Positions 1 to 7,415 of a stretch of DNA of 64,000 bases are shown here, one piece after another (the stretch's first letter is position 1; every line of letters starts with the position of its first letter). The stretch lies in assembly GCA_045106765.1 (NCBI GenBank), contig JBGCFD010000162.1, positions 7,569 to 71,568 of the forward strand, given 5' to 3'. A program made the position numbers and the translations under genes. The DNA comes from CAJQQY01 sp045106765 (lineage in GTDB: Bacteria > Bacteroidota > Bacteroidia > Chitinophagales > Saprospiraceae). The notes under the pieces are model-generated. The model made no database searches. It saw nothing but the letters and a program-made list of their open reading frames with translations, and was not told the origin of the DNA.

Positions 1-1
1 A

Positions 2-1234
2 GATTTTTATAAAAAAATAATCAAGCACTCCATGCACTTGCATCATCCAAAATATATGGGTCATCAAGTCGCTCCTCCTCTCCCCGATGCAATGCTAAGT
101 GGACTTTTGGTTAGCGCACTAAAAAATGGTTCTGGGCTTTACGAGATGTCTCCCCTTTCTGCTCCAATGGAAAAAATTGTAATAGATTTTTTTTCCAAAC
201 ATATTGGTTACGAAAATGAGGCAAGTGGATTTTTAACCTCAGGTGGAACCTTGGCCAATTTGACTGCACTCTTGACCGCTCGACAAGTGAAAGGATTTGG
301 AGACATTTGGAATGAGGGAAATCCCGAAGAAAAACAGTTGGCAATCATGGTTTCGGAGGAAGCCCATTATTGCGTAGATCGTGCCGTTCGAATTATGGGA
401 TTAGGTGAAGCTGGAATAGTCAAAATTCCTACGAATGAAAAATATCAAGCAGATATTTCACAATTAGAAGAAGTTTATAACAATGCAATTACGGAAGGTA
501 AAATAATCTTTGCAATTGTTGGAAATGCTTGCTCTACTTCTGTGGGCGCTTACGATAATTTGGAAGCATTTGGAGCATTTGCGCAGAAACATGATCTTTG
601 GTTTCATGCCGATGGAGCGCATGGTGGTGCAGCTATTTTTTCGGAAAAATATAAACCGTTGGTCAAAGGAATTGAACATGCGGATTCTGTTATTATCGAT
701 GGACATAAAATGATGATGACCGCAGGTTTGATTACTGCTTTGATTTATAAAAATGGAAAAGATAGTTATCGAACTTTTCATCAAAAGGCACATTATCTTT
801 GGGAAAATTCAGAAGAGGAATGGTTCAATTTAACGAAGCGAACTTTTGAATGCACAAAATTTAATTCCGTTTTAGAAGTTTATTCTTTGATCAAAAATTA
901 TGACGTTGAAATTTTTGATCAATATGTAACTTACACTTATGATTTGGCGAGAGCTTTTTCAGAGATACTGAAAGTCAATTCTAATTTTGAAATTGCGCAT
1001 GAGCCTGAGTCAAATATTCTTTGCTTTCGAGTTTTTAAAAATGGAAATACACCAACCGAACTCAATGAGTTAAATACCAAAATTCGAAAACAACTTTTAC
1101 ATGATGGAAAATTTTATATCGTTCAAACAATCTTGAATGATTCTATTTATTTAAGAGTTACTTTAATGAATTCTTTTTCTACGATTGAAATGTTGGAAGA
1201 ATTAATTGAAGAGATCTCAAACCTCAGTAATTAA
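2..1234 (+). CDS. PLP-dependent group II amino acid decarboxylase, 5' truncated by window edge
   Basis: The frame is open to the left edge of the window (the residues before the first Met are DFYKKIIKHS), so the first Met at 32 is internal and the N-terminus is missing. Visible family marks are the HPKYMGHQVAPP stretch, the TSGGTLANLTAL phosphate-binding region, HADGAHGG with the Asp that contacts the pyridine nitrogen (residue 194 counted from position 32), and the Schiff-base lysine in IDGHK (residue 226). Group II decarboxylases (aromatic amino acid, glutamate, diaminobutyrate) use PLP to remove the alpha-carboxylate. Which amino acid is used cannot be read here. The protein is cytosolic, with no signal. 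A signal-peptide protein follows within 10 bp and may be cotranscribed. Confidence 0.9.
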   Translation, partial: DFYKKIIKHSMHLHHPKYMGHQVAPPLPDAMLSGLLVSALKNGSGLYEMSPLSAPMEKIVIDFFSKHIGYENEASGFLTSGGTLANLTALLTARQVKGFGDIWNEGNPEEKQLAIMVSEEAHYCVDRAVRIMGLGEAGIVKIPTNEKYQADISQLEEVYNNAITEGKIIFAIVGNACSTSVGAYDNLEAFGAFAQKHDLWFHADGAHGGAAIFSEKYKPLVKGIEHADSVIIDGHKMMMTAGLITALIYKNGKDSYRTFHQKAHYLWENSEEEWFNLTKRTFECTKFNSVLEVYSLIKNYDVEIFDQYVTYTYDLARAFSEILKVNSNFEIAHEPESNILCFRVFKNGNTPTELNELNTKIRKQLLHDGKFYIVQTILNDSIYLRVTLMNSFSTIEMLEELIEEISNLSN

Positions 1235-1244
1235 AAACCTAAAC

Positions 1245-2009
1245 ATGAAAAACTATCTTTTATTTTTTATCATATTCACTTTCCCTTTCATTTGTTTTTC
1301 TCAAAAAGATGACTTAATGCATTTGATTATTTCGGAAAAAGTAAAGCAAGTATCTGTCGAAGATTTACTAGAAAAAGATTTTGAACAAGGGAATAAAAAA
1401 AGAATTTTAACTACAACTGAACAGGAGGAATTTGTTCTCCTCATAAAAATGACCATGGATGATTCACCGGGATTTTATGATCACTTCAAATTTAAGGTTG
1501 AATTCGAAAATGGAGATACCATTGATGTTTTTACAAATCTTGATAAAATTAACGCCAACAATAAATTCCGACGGATTCATGTATACAATCTTAATTATAA
1601 ATTTGCCTTTGACAAACTTGCCAACTACAACAAAAAGATCAATAAAAAACTTGAATTGATTGGACTAAAATCTGATAAGCCTACGAGTAATTGGATAGAA
1701 CATTTTCTACTATTTAATGATGGATATATTTATACAGTTGAGGGAATTTCAAAAGCTGAGATTGCATTTGATAAGTATATCATGAATTTTATGGAGCTAT
1801 TAGATAATGGAGAATTGGATAAGAAAAAAGCATATTCTTTTGTACAAGAACTTTATTTAGTTTTTAATGGTCTAGATGAAAATGGGGAATTAAATATTGA
1901 TACAGAAATGAGAGAAGAAATATGCGCTTATGCTGATACTGTTCTAATATTATTAGATTTATTTGAAAAAGATTACGAATACAAATATGGAATAGAAAGG
2001 GATTGGTAA
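1245..2009 (+). CDS. Secreted protein of unknown function
   Basis: I do not recognise this 254-residue protein. An in-frame ATG at 1206 lies inside the upstream gene. I prefer the ATG at 1245 because it directly gives a Sec signal peptide (MKNYLLFFIIFTFPFICFSQ). The mature part is mixed alpha/beta and rich in Lys, Asp and Glu, with no catalytic motif or repeat that I can identify. It starts 10 bp after the decarboxylase stop, so cotranscription is likely, but no functional link follows from this. It is probably periplasmic or surface-associated. Confidence 0.7.
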   Translation: MKNYLLFFIIFTFPFICFSQKDDLMHLIISEKVKQVSVEDLLEKDFEQGNKKRILTTTEQEEFVLLIKMTMDDSPGFYDHFKFKVEFENGDTIDVFTNLDKINANNKFRRIHVYNLNYKFAFDKLANYNKKINKKLELIGLKSDKPTSNWIEHFLLFNDGYIYTVEGISKAEIAFDKYIMNFMELLDNGELDKKKAYSFVQELYLVFNGLDENGELNIDTEMREEICAYADTVLILLDLFEKDYEYKYGIERDW

Positions 2010-2049
2010 GAGTAAATCAGATTTAATTTTAATACTAAAAAATAACCTA

Positions 2050-2340
2050 ATGCTCGAAATAAGACCCTGTTGCGAACATTGCGAAAAAGACTTACCCAAC
2101 GAATCTACGGAAGCAATGATTTGCACATTTGAATGTACTTATTGCAAAACTTGTGCAGAAGATGTTTTTGAAAATGTCTGCCCAAACTGCGGTGGTGGTT
2201 TTACTCAAAGACCAACTCGACCAAAAAAACATTTAGAAAAATATCCACCTTCAACAATTAAAATCTTTAAACCTAAAGACTTATCCGAACATCAAAATTT
2301 AATCAAAAAATACAAGTCTACTTCTCCTCCCAAAAGATAA
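2050..2340 (+). CDS. DUF1272 zinc-ribbon-like small protein
   Basis: This 96-residue protein opens with MLEIRPCCEHCEKDLP and continues with STEAMICTFECTYCKTC and VCPNCGG. That cysteine pattern and the TRP tail near residue 57 match the DUF1272 family. The nine cysteines in several CxxC-like pairs suggest bound zinc. The family's biochemical role is not established. The first 58 residues are the domain. The basic, proline-rich tail (residues 59-96) is an extension beyond the usual length of about 60-80. It has no signal peptide and is expected in the cytosol. Confidence 0.85.
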   Translation: MLEIRPCCEHCEKDLPNESTEAMICTFECTYCKTCAEDVFENVCPNCGGGFTQRPTRPKKHLEKYPPSTIKIFKPKDLSEHQNLIKKYKSTSPPKR

Positions 2341-2424
2341 AACACTTAATTCTCTATTTTTAAAAACAACCTGTTGCGAGCAAAACACAACGAGTTATTT
2401 AATTTTACAAAAAACACTTATTAT

Positions 2425-2454
2425 AAAATTAAATTTGTTTTTAAATTTAATTTT
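2425..2454. repeat. AT-only inverted repeat before the ArsC-like gene
   Basis: AAAATTAAATTT (2425-2436) and AAATTTAATTTT (2443-2454) form a perfect 12-bp stem with a 6-base loop. It overlaps the candidate promoter of the next gene, so it may be an operator or a weak terminator. With only A and T in the stem, chance is a real alternative. Confidence 0.4.
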
Positions 2455-2465
2455 CACTATTTTCG
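2434..2465 (+). promoter_or_regulatory. Candidate Bacteroidota promoter for the ArsC-like gene
   Basis: TTTG (2434-2437), a 20-bp spacer and TATTTTCG (2458-2465) resemble the Bacteroidota TTTG / TAnnTTTG promoter with one mismatch in the -7 box. It lies 36 bp before the ATG at 2502. Confidence 0.5.
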
Positions 2466-2501
2466 TAAAGCTATCTCATAACCTTTAAAATTTTAAATTA
2501 G

Positions 2502-2882
2502 ATGAGAACGAATAATCGTGAAATTTTAATCTACTACAATCCAGCATCTGTTTCAGATAGAAGAATGGTGGCGCATGCTCAGGGAATGTCTTCACACATT
2601 AGAACATTTTCGCATACAAAATCTCCTTCAACTGGTACCAGTTGGCAAATGATTTTACGATCATTAGATGTTCATCCCAAAGAACTTTTAAATAAAGCTC
2701 ATCCATATTATCAAGAAAATATTCGGGGTCGAGAATTTGATGAGGAAGACTGGTTGACGGTATTATCCAACAACCCGGATCTGATTAAAGCTCCCATTGC
2801 CGTTAGAGGTAGGCGTGCCATTTTATGCAGTAGTCCTACCGACATTTACAAACTCACCGCACCTAGTGCACCTCCTGTTTAA
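2502..2882 (+). CDS. ArsC/Spx-like thioredoxin-fold protein lacking the catalytic cysteine
   Basis: This 126-residue protein has the outline of the ArsC/Spx family: an N-terminal strand-loop-helix (residues 8-30) and a C-terminal IAVRGRRAILCSSP segment resembling the P-loop-side RPI/V...R strand of ArsC proteins. In true ArsC enzymes the first loop carries a Cys (CxxC or CX5R-like). Here the loop reads YYNPASVSDRR with no cysteine, and the only Cys in the protein is in the C-terminal strand. Arsenate reductase activity is therefore doubtful, and a binding or regulatory role is more likely. It is monocistronic between a candidate promoter (2434) and a terminator (2936). The arsenic gene arsM is 5.3 kb away in a separate unit. 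Confidence 0.7.
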   Translation: MRTNNREILIYYNPASVSDRRMVAHAQGMSSHIRTFSHTKSPSTGTSWQMILRSLDVHPKELLNKAHPYYQENIRGREFDEEDWLTVLSNNPDLIKAPIAVRGRRAILCSSPTDIYKLTAPSAPPV

Positions 2883-2935
2883 GTATTAGACAAGAGGGTG
2901 AATTTAAACAAACAACTTCTTCTCACCCATCAAAG

Positions 2936-2974
2936 ATCCTGAATAAATACTCCTAATTTATTCGGGATTTTTTT
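2936..2974 (+). terminator. Intrinsic terminator after the ArsC-like gene
   Basis: ATCCTGAATAAAT (2936-2948) pairs with ATTTATTCGGGAT (2956-2968) around a 7-base loop and is followed by a run of seven T. The arms resemble those of the terminator at 28505. Confidence 0.85.
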
Positions 2975-3030
2975 ATTAAAATATAGATCGCTTCGCTATC
3001 ATTTTTTTTCTCAAATCAATCAACTTTTTA

Positions 3031-3038
3031 TATCTTTG
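3031..3038 (+). promoter_or_regulatory. -7 box of the DUF3127 gene
   Basis: TATCTTTG is a perfect TAnnTTTG match 46 bp before the ATG at 3084. The -33 TTTG is not clear; only a T-rich run lies at the right distance. Confidence 0.6.
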
Positions 3039-3083
3039 TGCCGCTTTAAAAAAATAATTTTCATCTAAAAAATAATACATATT

Positions 3084-3473
3084 ATGGCAGCATTCGAAGC
3101 AGAAGGCAAATTGTATAAAAAAATGGACACTCAACAAGTAACAGATACTTTCAAAAAAAGAGAGTTTGTTGTTGAGATGGTTGACGGTGCATACACTCAA
3201 TTAGTAAAATTTCAGATGGTGCAAAACAATTGCGAAAAACTGGAAGGATTTAATGAAGGTGATGATGTAAAAGTAACTTTCAATTTGAGAGGAAGAGAGT
3301 GGACAAGCCCACAAGGTGAGGTTAAATATTTTAGTACTTTGGATGCTTGGAAAATTGATTCGCAAGCTGCAGCTCCTGTTCAACAAGCAGCTCCTGCTAG
3401 TGCTCCAACAAATATTCCATCACCTACTGATGCTCCACCTGCAGCACAAAGTAATGACGATTTACCTTTTTAA
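3084..3473 (+). CDS. DUF3127 domain protein
   Basis: The 129-residue protein matches DUF3127: MAAFEAEGKLYKKMDTQQV, the TFKKREFVVE strand, FNLRGREWTSPQGEVKYF and a WKID strand end, residues 1-92. The family is nearly restricted to Bacteroidota and looks like an OB-fold barrel, so nucleic acid binding is often proposed but not shown. Residues 93-129 form a low-complexity Ala/Pro/Gln tail ending in DDLPF. That end is strikingly like the acidic tip of SSB (DDDIPF), which docks repair and replication proteins. I infer an SSB-like role from this resemblance only. The gene has its own promoter box and a strong downstream terminator. Confidence 0.88.
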   Translation: MAAFEAEGKLYKKMDTQQVTDTFKKREFVVEMVDGAYTQLVKFQMVQNNCEKLEGFNEGDDVKVTFNLRGREWTSPQGEVKYFSTLDAWKIDSQAAAPVQQAAPASAPTNIPSPTDAPPAAQSNDDLPF

Positions 3474-3498
3474 AAAAAGGTTGATTTTGAATAATTTA

Positions 3499-3597
3499 AT
3501 TAGTGTATCAACTCGTTAATAATTACCCTTAAGAAAAGGGCTGAGTTATTTTGATAACTAATGCCGATACACTAATGCCTCAAGATTTACTCAGCCC
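3499..3597 (+). ncRNA. Candidate structured RNA with interleaved stems
   Basis: Stem 1 pairs ATTAGTGTATC (3499-3509) with GATACACTAAT (3566-3576). Stem 2 pairs GGGCTGAGT (3538-3546) with ACTCAGCCC (3589-3597). The 5' arm of stem 2 lies inside stem 1 and its 3' arm lies outside, which is pseudoknot topology. Smaller hairpins CCCTT/AAGGG (3526-3540) and GTTAT/ATAAC (3545-3558) compete with them. CTAATGCC occurs twice (3558, 3572). A terminator follows directly. It may be the 3' UTR of the DUF3127 mRNA or a separate RNA. Confidence 0.4.
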
Positions 3598-3605
3598 CCA
3601 ACTTA

Positions 3606-3638
3606 ACATCCTCTTTCTCAAAGAGGATGTTTTTTTTT
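3606..3638 (+). terminator. Intrinsic terminator
   Basis: ACATCCTCTTT (3606-3616), loop CTC, AAAGAGGATGT (3620-3630), then eight T. It ends the DUF3127 transcript or the structured RNA just before it. Confidence 0.93.
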
Positions 3639-3914
3639 GTATAGACTAGTTTTCACAATTCACTAGATGATTTAGTAATGATGATTCCTTTCAAAAAAGA
3701 CAAATAATATTTAGAATTTTATTCTTATAGATTTTAAAAAAAATCTAAGATTTTTTTAAGTGCTTTAGTAGATCATTTTGGATTAGGATTTTCATTTGTT
3801 ATTTCGAAGTATAAATTTTAATATCCAATTAATTCAAATAATATTTTTTCTTTATATCTTACCTTTCGTATATTCACCAAGTCAATTTTATTTTTAACCC
3901 CAAAAAAATATTTT

Positions 3915-4820
3915 ATGAATAGTTTAAAAAAATTCCCATTTACCAATTTGGTATTAGAAGGCGGAGGCGTGAAAGGTATCGCCTACGCTGGAGCTCTAAA
4001 AGTACTCGCAGATAAAAACATCCTTTCTCAAATTGACAAAGTAGCAGGTACTTCTGCTGGTGCAATTTCTGCAGCGTTAGTAAGTATGCGATATACTGCA
4101 GCTGAAATTGAAACCATTGTCAATAAAACAAATTTTGCTTCCTTCGAAGATCATAAAGGAATTTTCCATATTGCTACTAAATATGGTCTTTATCGAGGTG
4201 ACGCGTTTTTAGATTGGATGAAAAAACAAATTTCCAATAAAGGAATTCCAGAAGATGCTACTTTTGCTGACTTTGCTGAAAAGCATAATTGTCTTGATTT
4301 ACATGTTTTCGCAACTGACTTAAATATGCATCAAGTAAAAGATTTTTCTTACAAAACAACGCCTACAACAATCGTTGCAGAAGCGGTAAGAGCTTCCATG
4401 TCAATTCCATTATTTTTTGAAGCATGGCAATTTCCAAATAGCATTCCCGATAATCATATTTATGTAGATGGTGGAACAGTTTATAATTATCCTATTTCTG
4501 CTTTTGATGAAGGTTCCGAGTTGAATGATAAGACAATAGGTTTTCATCTTGATAACCTTTCAGGGGAACCAACTGAAAACGATTTAGGATATCATCATTT
4601 TTTTAAATATATCAAAAGTCTATTTAAAACTTTACTCGATGCTCAAGTGATTGATTTTGATAAAAATAAAGAACAACAAGCGCAAACTGTACGAATTGAT
4701 GATTTCGGAATTTCAGCTACTAATTTTAAAATCACTCCTCAGGATAAGCAAAAATTATATGACTCAGGAATGAAATGTGCAACTGAATTTTTGGAAAAAT
4801 ATTCACTCCCAACTGCTTAA
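3915..4820 (+). CDS. Patatin-like phospholipase
   Basis: The 301-residue protein has every patatin mark: the oxyanion glycine run LEGGGVKGIAYAGAL (residues 14-28), the nucleophile elbow GTSAG with Ser47, and the catalytic Asp185 in VDGGTVYNYP. These Ser-Asp dyad enzymes hydrolyse acyl esters of membrane lipids. There is no signal peptide or membrane segment, so it is predicted to be cytosolic. It is expressed alone and ended by a hairpin at 4845. A second, very different patatin lies at 58213. Confidence 0.93.
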   Translation: MNSLKKFPFTNLVLEGGGVKGIAYAGALKVLADKNILSQIDKVAGTSAGAISAALVSMRYTAAEIETIVNKTNFASFEDHKGIFHIATKYGLYRGDAFLDWMKKQISNKGIPEDATFADFAEKHNCLDLHVFATDLNMHQVKDFSYKTTPTTIVAEAVRASMSIPLFFEAWQFPNSIPDNHIYVDGGTVYNYPISAFDEGSELNDKTIGFHLDNLSGEPTENDLGYHHFFKYIKSLFKTLLDAQVIDFDKNKEQQAQTVRIDDFGISATNFKITPQDKQKLYDSGMKCATEFLEKYSLPTA

Positions 4821-4844
4821 ACATTTCTTGAAAAAAATTTAGAA

Positions 4845-4881
4845 GGATCATTTACTTTATTTTTGTAAATGGTTCTTTTTT
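4845..4881 (+). terminator. Intrinsic terminator after the patatin gene
   Basis: GGATCATTTAC (4845-4855) pairs, with two G-T wobbles, with GTAAATGGTTC (about 4865-4875), followed by a T-rich run. Confidence 0.75.
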
Positions 4882-4898
4882 TATTTTAAAAATTCAAA

Positions 4899-6089
4899 CT
4901 ATTCCGCAAAGTCAATAACCACTTTTTCACGTTCTTGAAATAAGGTAAGTAGCTTATCTAACTCAATATTCCATTCGATCATCGTTCGAGGAGCTTGATG
5001 CTTACCGATTTGAATTTGAATTTCTGAATCTATTTGAGCAATATTCACATCCATTATTGGCTTGAAACTATCATACGAAATAACTCCACTTGCTAATAAA
5101 GAATTATACCTATTCCAAAAAGCCTGCTGAAAATTCTCCTCTTTATAAAAAATAAAAAATAGATCGGTAAGGATATTTGGAAACCGTTTATCTTCAATAA
5201 TATTAAGTGGTTCTTTATTTACTCTAAGTCTCAATGCACCATCTAAATCAAATAATACAAACCTAAATTTCCCCTGATCAATCGCATAAAAACGAGCATT
5301 ATTATGTGGCCAATCTACATTTGCTATATAAGATTGAAATACCATATAGTCAATAAAATTATCGACATCAAGTTCTTCTTTTAAATAATTAAGATTCCCT
5401 TCTTCTATAGCTTTTACAAACGCATCAATCCGATCAAAATCACCGTCTTTTTTAATTAATTCATGAGTGGTAATCTTAGCTAAAGTAACTGCACTTTTTT
5501 TAGCACTATAAAGTCCAGCCACTCCATGCGAATTAGCTTCTGTCCTTAAATTCAATAACCCATGAAAATCATTATTAATATAAACAAGGACAGGTTCTCC
5601 ATAAGTAAGATCTAAATTTAAATCAGCATTAATCGCCAGTTGAGTAAGGCTTAAATCCTTCATCATCGTTTTCACAAAATCATTCCCAGAGTTTCTCAAT
5701 CGAATAGCTTTGATTTCATCTAGGTTATGATGAGGGAGAATCTTATTAGGATTTATTAGCGAACGATCACTATTATCATATTTATCTTCAAACTTAACAC
5801 CTAAAGTTTTCAATGAAAACTTAGTAGAAAAACCACCTTTAATTTCCAATTCTACCTCTTCATTTTCTACTACTAAAATACCATTTCGAAACATATTAAA
5901 TCGCCCTTCGATTTCAATTTCTTCTTCATATTCTTCGTTCATTTTGTTAAATTCATCACAATCTACCTCGATATTAATTACAGGTAATTCCGTTGCTATT
6001 TCCGAAATATTTAGTAATTGAAAATCCTCGTTGAACTTGGTACAACTAAAAATTAATGTCAGTATTAAAAAAAACAGTAAATTCTTCAT
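4899..6089 (-). CDS. CotH-family lipoprotein (atypical protein-kinase fold)
   Basis: The 396-residue protein has a lipoprotein signal (MKNLLFFLILTLIFSC, Cys16). CotH family segments follow in order: a GGFSTK strand near residue 85, RLRNSGND with the following helix (about 131-150), YINNDFHGLLNLR (about 170-182), a helix with FIDYMVFQSYIANVDWPHNNARFY (about 245-268), and the acidic metal site in LFDLDGALR (Asp281, Asp283). Spore-coat CotH is an atypical kinase. In Bacteroidota, CotH proteins are outer-membrane or periplasmic lipoproteins of unknown substrate. It starts 3 bp after the barrel gene ends, so the two are an operon. The substrate is not known. Confidence 0.88.
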   Translation of the reverse strand: MKNLLFFLILTLIFSCTKFNEDFQLLNISEIATELPVINIEVDCDEFNKMNEEYEEEIEIEGRFNMFRNGILVVENEEVELEIKGGFSTKFSLKTLGVKFEDKYDNSDRSLINPNKILPHHNLDEIKAIRLRNSGNDFVKTMMKDLSLTQLAINADLNLDLTYGEPVLVYINNDFHGLLNLRTEANSHGVAGLYSAKKSAVTLAKITTHELIKKDGDFDRIDAFVKAIEEGNLNYLKEELDVDNFIDYMVFQSYIANVDWPHNNARFYAIDQGKFRFVLFDLDGALRLRVNKEPLNIIEDKRFPNILTDLFFIFYKEENFQQAFWNRYNSLLASGVISYDSFKPIMDVNIAQIDSEIQIQIGKHQAPRTMIEWNIELDKLLTLFQEREKVVIDFAE

Positions 6090-6092
6090 GGC

Positions 6093-6680
6093 TTATTTTT
6101 TTGCTTTTCTTTTATTATAAAATCGTTTTTCTACACCAATTAAGACTGCAATTTTTGGATCATTTATAAAAAAGACATCTAGCATATTTCGCAAGTTAAA
6201 ATCTGCATTTGCAGTCAGCGACCATTGATCAGTTACTAAATATTTCATCCCTGCTGAATAATCAACTCTCCATAGATATCTATAGCCTAACCTAAAATCA
6301 GGATCAAGGAAATCTAAGTTATTTTGAAAATTAAAACCTGTTGAAACTACCCATTTTTCAGTTAGAGGAAATATCATTCTTAATGGAAATACAAATCGTA
6401 TCGTAGAAGCATTGAATTCTTCACCATTTCTACTACCTGAAGAAAAAATAGTTTTGCCAGCGATTCCAAGCGATAAATAATTTTTCTTAAATGAAAATAA
6501 TTTCAATGCACCACCAAAGGTGATAATATACCCTTTAGAGTTTTTTACTTTTATATTATTAATTTGAAGAGAATTATTAAAAGAATAACCTGTATTCAAA
6601 AAAATAGAACGTCGAGGTTGTGCAAAGACTTCTAAAACAACAAGAAATAAAAAAAGTAATAATAGATATTTTTTTTTCAT
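6093..6680 (-). CDS. Outer-membrane beta-barrel protein
   Basis: I start this gene at the ATG ending at 6680 (MKKKYLLLLFLFLVVLEVFAQ) because it opens directly with a signal peptide; an in-frame ATG at 6716 would place 12 residues before it. The mature part of about 175 residues alternates polar and hydrophobic residues in about eight strands (for example YLSLGIAGKTIF, VVSTGFNFQNNLDF, WSLTANADFNL) and ends with a strand plus the basic tail KRFYNKRKAKK. I take it as a small barrel, with no specific family recognised. It lies directly upstream of the CotH lipoprotein. Confidence 0.75.
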   Translation of the reverse strand: MKKKYLLLLFLFLVVLEVFAQPRRSIFLNTGYSFNNSLQINNIKVKNSKGYIITFGGALKLFSFKKNYLSLGIAGKTIFSSGSRNGEEFNASTIRFVFPLRMIFPLTEKWVVSTGFNFQNNLDFLDPDFRLGYRYLWRVDYSAGMKYLVTDQWSLTANADFNLRNMLDVFFINDPKIAVLIGVEKRFYNKRKAKK

Positions 6681-6863
6681 AGCAATGGGTGATAGTGATA
6701 TTTGGGCTGGAATCATTGCCTATTAGATATTCAACAAATTCCGTCATCATGTTGAAAAGAAAAACGAAACTGATTCAAATTCGGTTGGTAGTTTTAAATT
6801 AAATTTGTTCTGATTTTTTTCAAAAAGAAACAATAACTAAGTGCTTTTTCTTATTTTAAACCC

Positions 6864-7412
6864 ATGAAACAGCAATTTTTACTTTTAGTCTTATTTATCA
6901 TTTCTTACTCATTTTCCTCTGCTCAAATCCTGATTGGTTTTGAAACTCGTTGGAGTGATGATTTTCGAGAATGGACCATTTTTACAGATGATGAGGAGGA
7001 AGAAGGAAATCTAGCCATGCGATGGCAACAACAAATGGATTGGTCGGAGTGGGATTATCGAATTGGTGAATCTACGGGAAGCATCAAATTAAAATTCAAA
7101 AATGACCCTTCCACTTGGGAAGTTAGAGGTGATGGTGAAATTATCACGATGCGAATGAAATGGAATAATGATGTGAATGAATGGACGATTTCTGACGGAT
7201 CAAAAAAACTGACTTTGAAGGCGCTTTACAACAATAATTTGAATGATTGGAAAATTGATAGCGATAAAAATGGTGTTTTTGAAATTTATATGGAGTGGCA
7301 AGATGATCCTCGAAATTGGACCGTCATAGATGAGTTGGATGAAGAAATTAGTTTACCTTTTAGAATGGCAATTTCATTTATTTCAATTTTCCACTCTTTT
7401 CCAAAAAATTAA
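6864..7412 (+). CDS. Secreted Trp-repeat protein of unknown function
   Basis: The 182-residue protein has a signal peptide (MKQQFLLLVLFIISYSFSSAQ). The mature part is built of about five to six short repeats of the form (D/N)D(P/x)xxWxIxD. Examples are SDDFREWTIFTDD, NDPSTWEVRGD, NDVNEWTISDG, NNLNDWKIDSD and DDPRNWTVIDE, spaced 25-30 residues apart. This suggests a small repetitive beta structure. No function is known to me. The Crp/Fnr-type regulator starts 3 bp after its stop, so the two are cotranscribed and probably translationally coupled. Confidence 0.75.
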   Translation: MKQQFLLLVLFIISYSFSSAQILIGFETRWSDDFREWTIFTDDEEEEGNLAMRWQQQMDWSEWDYRIGESTGSIKLKFKNDPSTWEVRGDGEIITMRMKWNNDVNEWTISDGSKKLTLKALYNNNLNDWKIDSDKNGVFEIYMEWQDDPRNWTVIDELDEEISLPFRMAISFISIFHSFPKN

Positions 7413-7415
7413 ATT

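Larger units (their letters stand above)
3474..3914 (+). other. Intergenic region with a densely folded stretch
   Basis: This 441-bp gap holds interleaved inverted repeats (3499-3597, entered separately), the terminator at 3606, and then about 270 bp of AT-rich sequence without a recognisable gene. A TACCTTTC string near 3862, one base off TAnnTTTG, could serve the patatin gene at 3915. Confidence 0.5.

Noticed and set aside
3521..3600. TPP riboswitch-like words (ACCCTT, GGCTGAG, TAATGCC)
   Set aside because: In the TPP aptamer CTGAG comes before ACCCTT; here the order is reversed and the spacing does not fit. The flanking genes (DUF3127, patatin) have no thiamin link.
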